5,095 nt of DNA from Alistipes sp. (lineage in GTDB: Bacteria; Bacteroidota; Bacteroidia; Bacteroidales; Rikenellaceae). Position 1 is the stretch's first letter, and every line of letters starts with the position of its first letter. Below the pieces are notes generated by a model. It saw nothing but the letters and a program-made list of their open reading frames with translations, was not told where the DNA came from and ran no database searches. Positions 4,077 to 5,095 of this stretch are shown piece after piece. The stretch spans positions 1 to 5,095 of the forward strand of contig JAFOCZ010000054.1 in the NCBI GenBank assembly GCA_017380955.1, given 5' to 3'. Position numbers and translations under genes: made by a program.

Positions 4077-5095
4077 ATGAAACACAATTTTAACGCAGGT
4101 CCTTGCGTACTTCCAAAGCAGGCTGTTGAGGCTGCTATCGAGGCTATCCGTGATTTCGACGGTACAGGTATCGGTATCCTTGAGATTTCTCACCGTACTC
4201 CAGGTTGGGAGCGTGTAATGGCAGAGGTTGAGCAGTTGTGGCGTGACCTTTTGAACATTCCAGACAACTACGCAGTATTCTTCGTAGGTGGTGGTGCTTC
4301 TACTCAGTTCTTCCAGGTTCCTGCTAACCTTCTTAAGACTAAGGCTGCTTACTTGCAGACTGGTGTTTGGGCTAAGAAGGCAGTTAAGGAGGCTAAGTTC
4401 TATGGCGAGGTTGAGGTTGTTGCTTCTTCTGAGGACAAGACTTACAGCTACATCCCAAAGAACTACACTATCCCTACAGATGTAGACTACTTCCACATCA
4501 CAACTAACAACACTATCTACGGTACTGAGATCCACGAGGACATCGACTCTCCTGTAACTTTGGTTGCTGATATGTCTTCAGACATTATGTCTCGTCCTAT
4601 CGACGTTACTAAGTACGGTATGATCTATGGTGGTGCTCAGAAGAACGTGGGCCCTGCTGGTGTTACTTTCGTTATCATCCGCAAGGATCTTCTCGGCCAG
4701 TCAGAGCGTAAGCTTCAGTCAATGGTTGACTACGCTACTCACTACCCAGAGGAGGCTCGCAACCACTCTATGTACAACACTCCTCCAGTATTCCCTATCT
4801 TCGTAATGTACCAGACATTGAAGTGGGTTAAGGAACTCGGTGGTGTTGAGGTTATGTACAAGATGAACAAGGAGAAGGCTGAGTTGCTCTACAACGAGAT
4901 CGACCGCAACTCTATGTTCGTAGGTACAGCTGCTAAGGAGGACCGCTCTTTGATGAACGTTTGCTTCGTAATGGCTCCTGGTAAGGAGGAGTTCGAGAAG
5001 GAGTTCATGGAGTTCGCTAAGGAGAAGGGTATGGTAGGTATCAAGGGTCACCGTTCAGTAGGTGGTTTCCGTGCTTCTATCTACAACGCTTGTCC
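4077..5095 (+). CDS. serC: Phosphoserine aminotransferase (3' end beyond the window)
   Basis: SerC is a PLP enzyme of the class V aminotransferase fold. It converts 3-phosphohydroxypyruvate and glutamate to phosphoserine and 2-oxoglutarate for serine synthesis, and in many bacteria also serves the related step of pyridoxal phosphate synthesis. The start MKHNFNAGPCVLPKQAV, the EISHR motif (36-40), GGGAS (71-75), DMSSDIMSRPIDV (165-177) and GGAQKNVGPAGV (185-196), with PLP lysine K189, follow the family closely. So do YNTPPVFPIF and the closing GHRSVGGFRASIYNA. The window ends after residue 339, so about 15-25 C-terminal residues of a usual 355-360 are missing; nothing suggests real truncation. 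Codon use is strongly biased (for example GCT, GGT, AAG, TCT, AAC), more so than in galK, which suggests high expression. The ATG lacks a Shine-Dalgarno and follows an A/T-rich stretch. In Bacteroidota serA often follows serC, but that lies outside the window. Confidence 0.97.
   Translation, partial: MKHNFNAGPCVLPKQAVEAAIEAIRDFDGTGIGILEISHRTPGWERVMAEVEQLWRDLLNIPDNYAVFFVGGGASTQFFQVPANLLKTKAAYLQTGVWAKKAVKEAKFYGEVEVVASSEDKTYSYIPKNYTIPTDVDYFHITTNNTIYGTEIHEDIDSPVTLVADMSSDIMSRPIDVTKYGMIYGGAQKNVGPAGVTFVIIRKDLLGQSERKLQSMVDYATHYPEEARNHSMYNTPPVFPIFVMYQTLKWVKELGGVEVMYKMNKEKAELLYNEIDRNSMFVGTAAKEDRSLMNVCFVMAPGKEEFEKEFMEFAKEKGMVGIKGHRSVGGFRASIYNAC

Noticed and set aside
3858..4535. A 225-codon open frame antisense to the galK-serC junction and serC
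   Set aside because: It runs through a consensus serC promoter and the strongly conserved serC start; its translation is a codon-bias shadow rich in L, S and V.
4719..5051. A 110-codon open frame antisense to the end of serC
   Set aside because: Same reason: serC is unambiguous in this interval and the antisense peptide is low in complexity.

Overview
The window reads as a chromosomal segment of a member of the Bacteroidota, most likely the order Bacteroidales. Three things point there: repeated promoter-like motifs of the Bacteroidota type (TTTG, a spacer, then TAnnTTTG), the lack of Shine-Dalgarno sequences before otherwise clear genes, and a tmRNA tag ending in NYALAA with no genome-encoded CCA tail. 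Genus cannot be settled by eye. No phage, plasmid, CRISPR or transposase gene is visible, and most of the window is ordinary housekeeping sequence.

Layout. Positions 1-373 hold no convincing gene. A promoter-like element points off the left edge, followed by an AT-rich block of short direct and inverted repeats (148-267) and a long hairpin-forming inverted repeat around a 20-bp perfect palindrome (274-339). Positions 374-811 carry the tmRNA gene ssrA on the minus strand with a strong intrinsic terminator. Its promoter (914-944) overlaps a divergent plus-strand promoter (930-961). That second promoter leads into a decayed gene (1026-1361) resembling a lipoprotein with a leucine-rich-repeat-like end, broken by in-frame TGA and TAG codons. 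An FtsE-type ABC ATPase follows (1414-2124, plus). It converges, across a 14-bp-arm hairpin, on a minus-strand prolyl-tRNA editing protein of the ProXp-ala/PrdX type (2162-2653). Divergent from that is galactokinase galK (2761-3897, plus). The last gene is serC, phosphoserine aminotransferase (4077 to the right edge, C-terminus cut off), behind its own canonical promoter and a roughly 95-nt leader.

The genes look like independent transcription units rather than one pathway: trans-translation rescue (ssrA), cell-envelope or division ABC ATPase (ftsE), translation quality control (ProXp-ala-like), galactose entry into metabolism (galK) and serine/PLP biosynthesis (serC). The points most worth a second look are the 274-339 inverted repeat, the overlapping divergent promoters at 914-961, the broken lipoprotein gene, a possibly leaderless start for the editing protein, and a recurring TTTG-N12-TAnnTTTG promoter spacing. 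I did not find evidence for a new multi-gene system.
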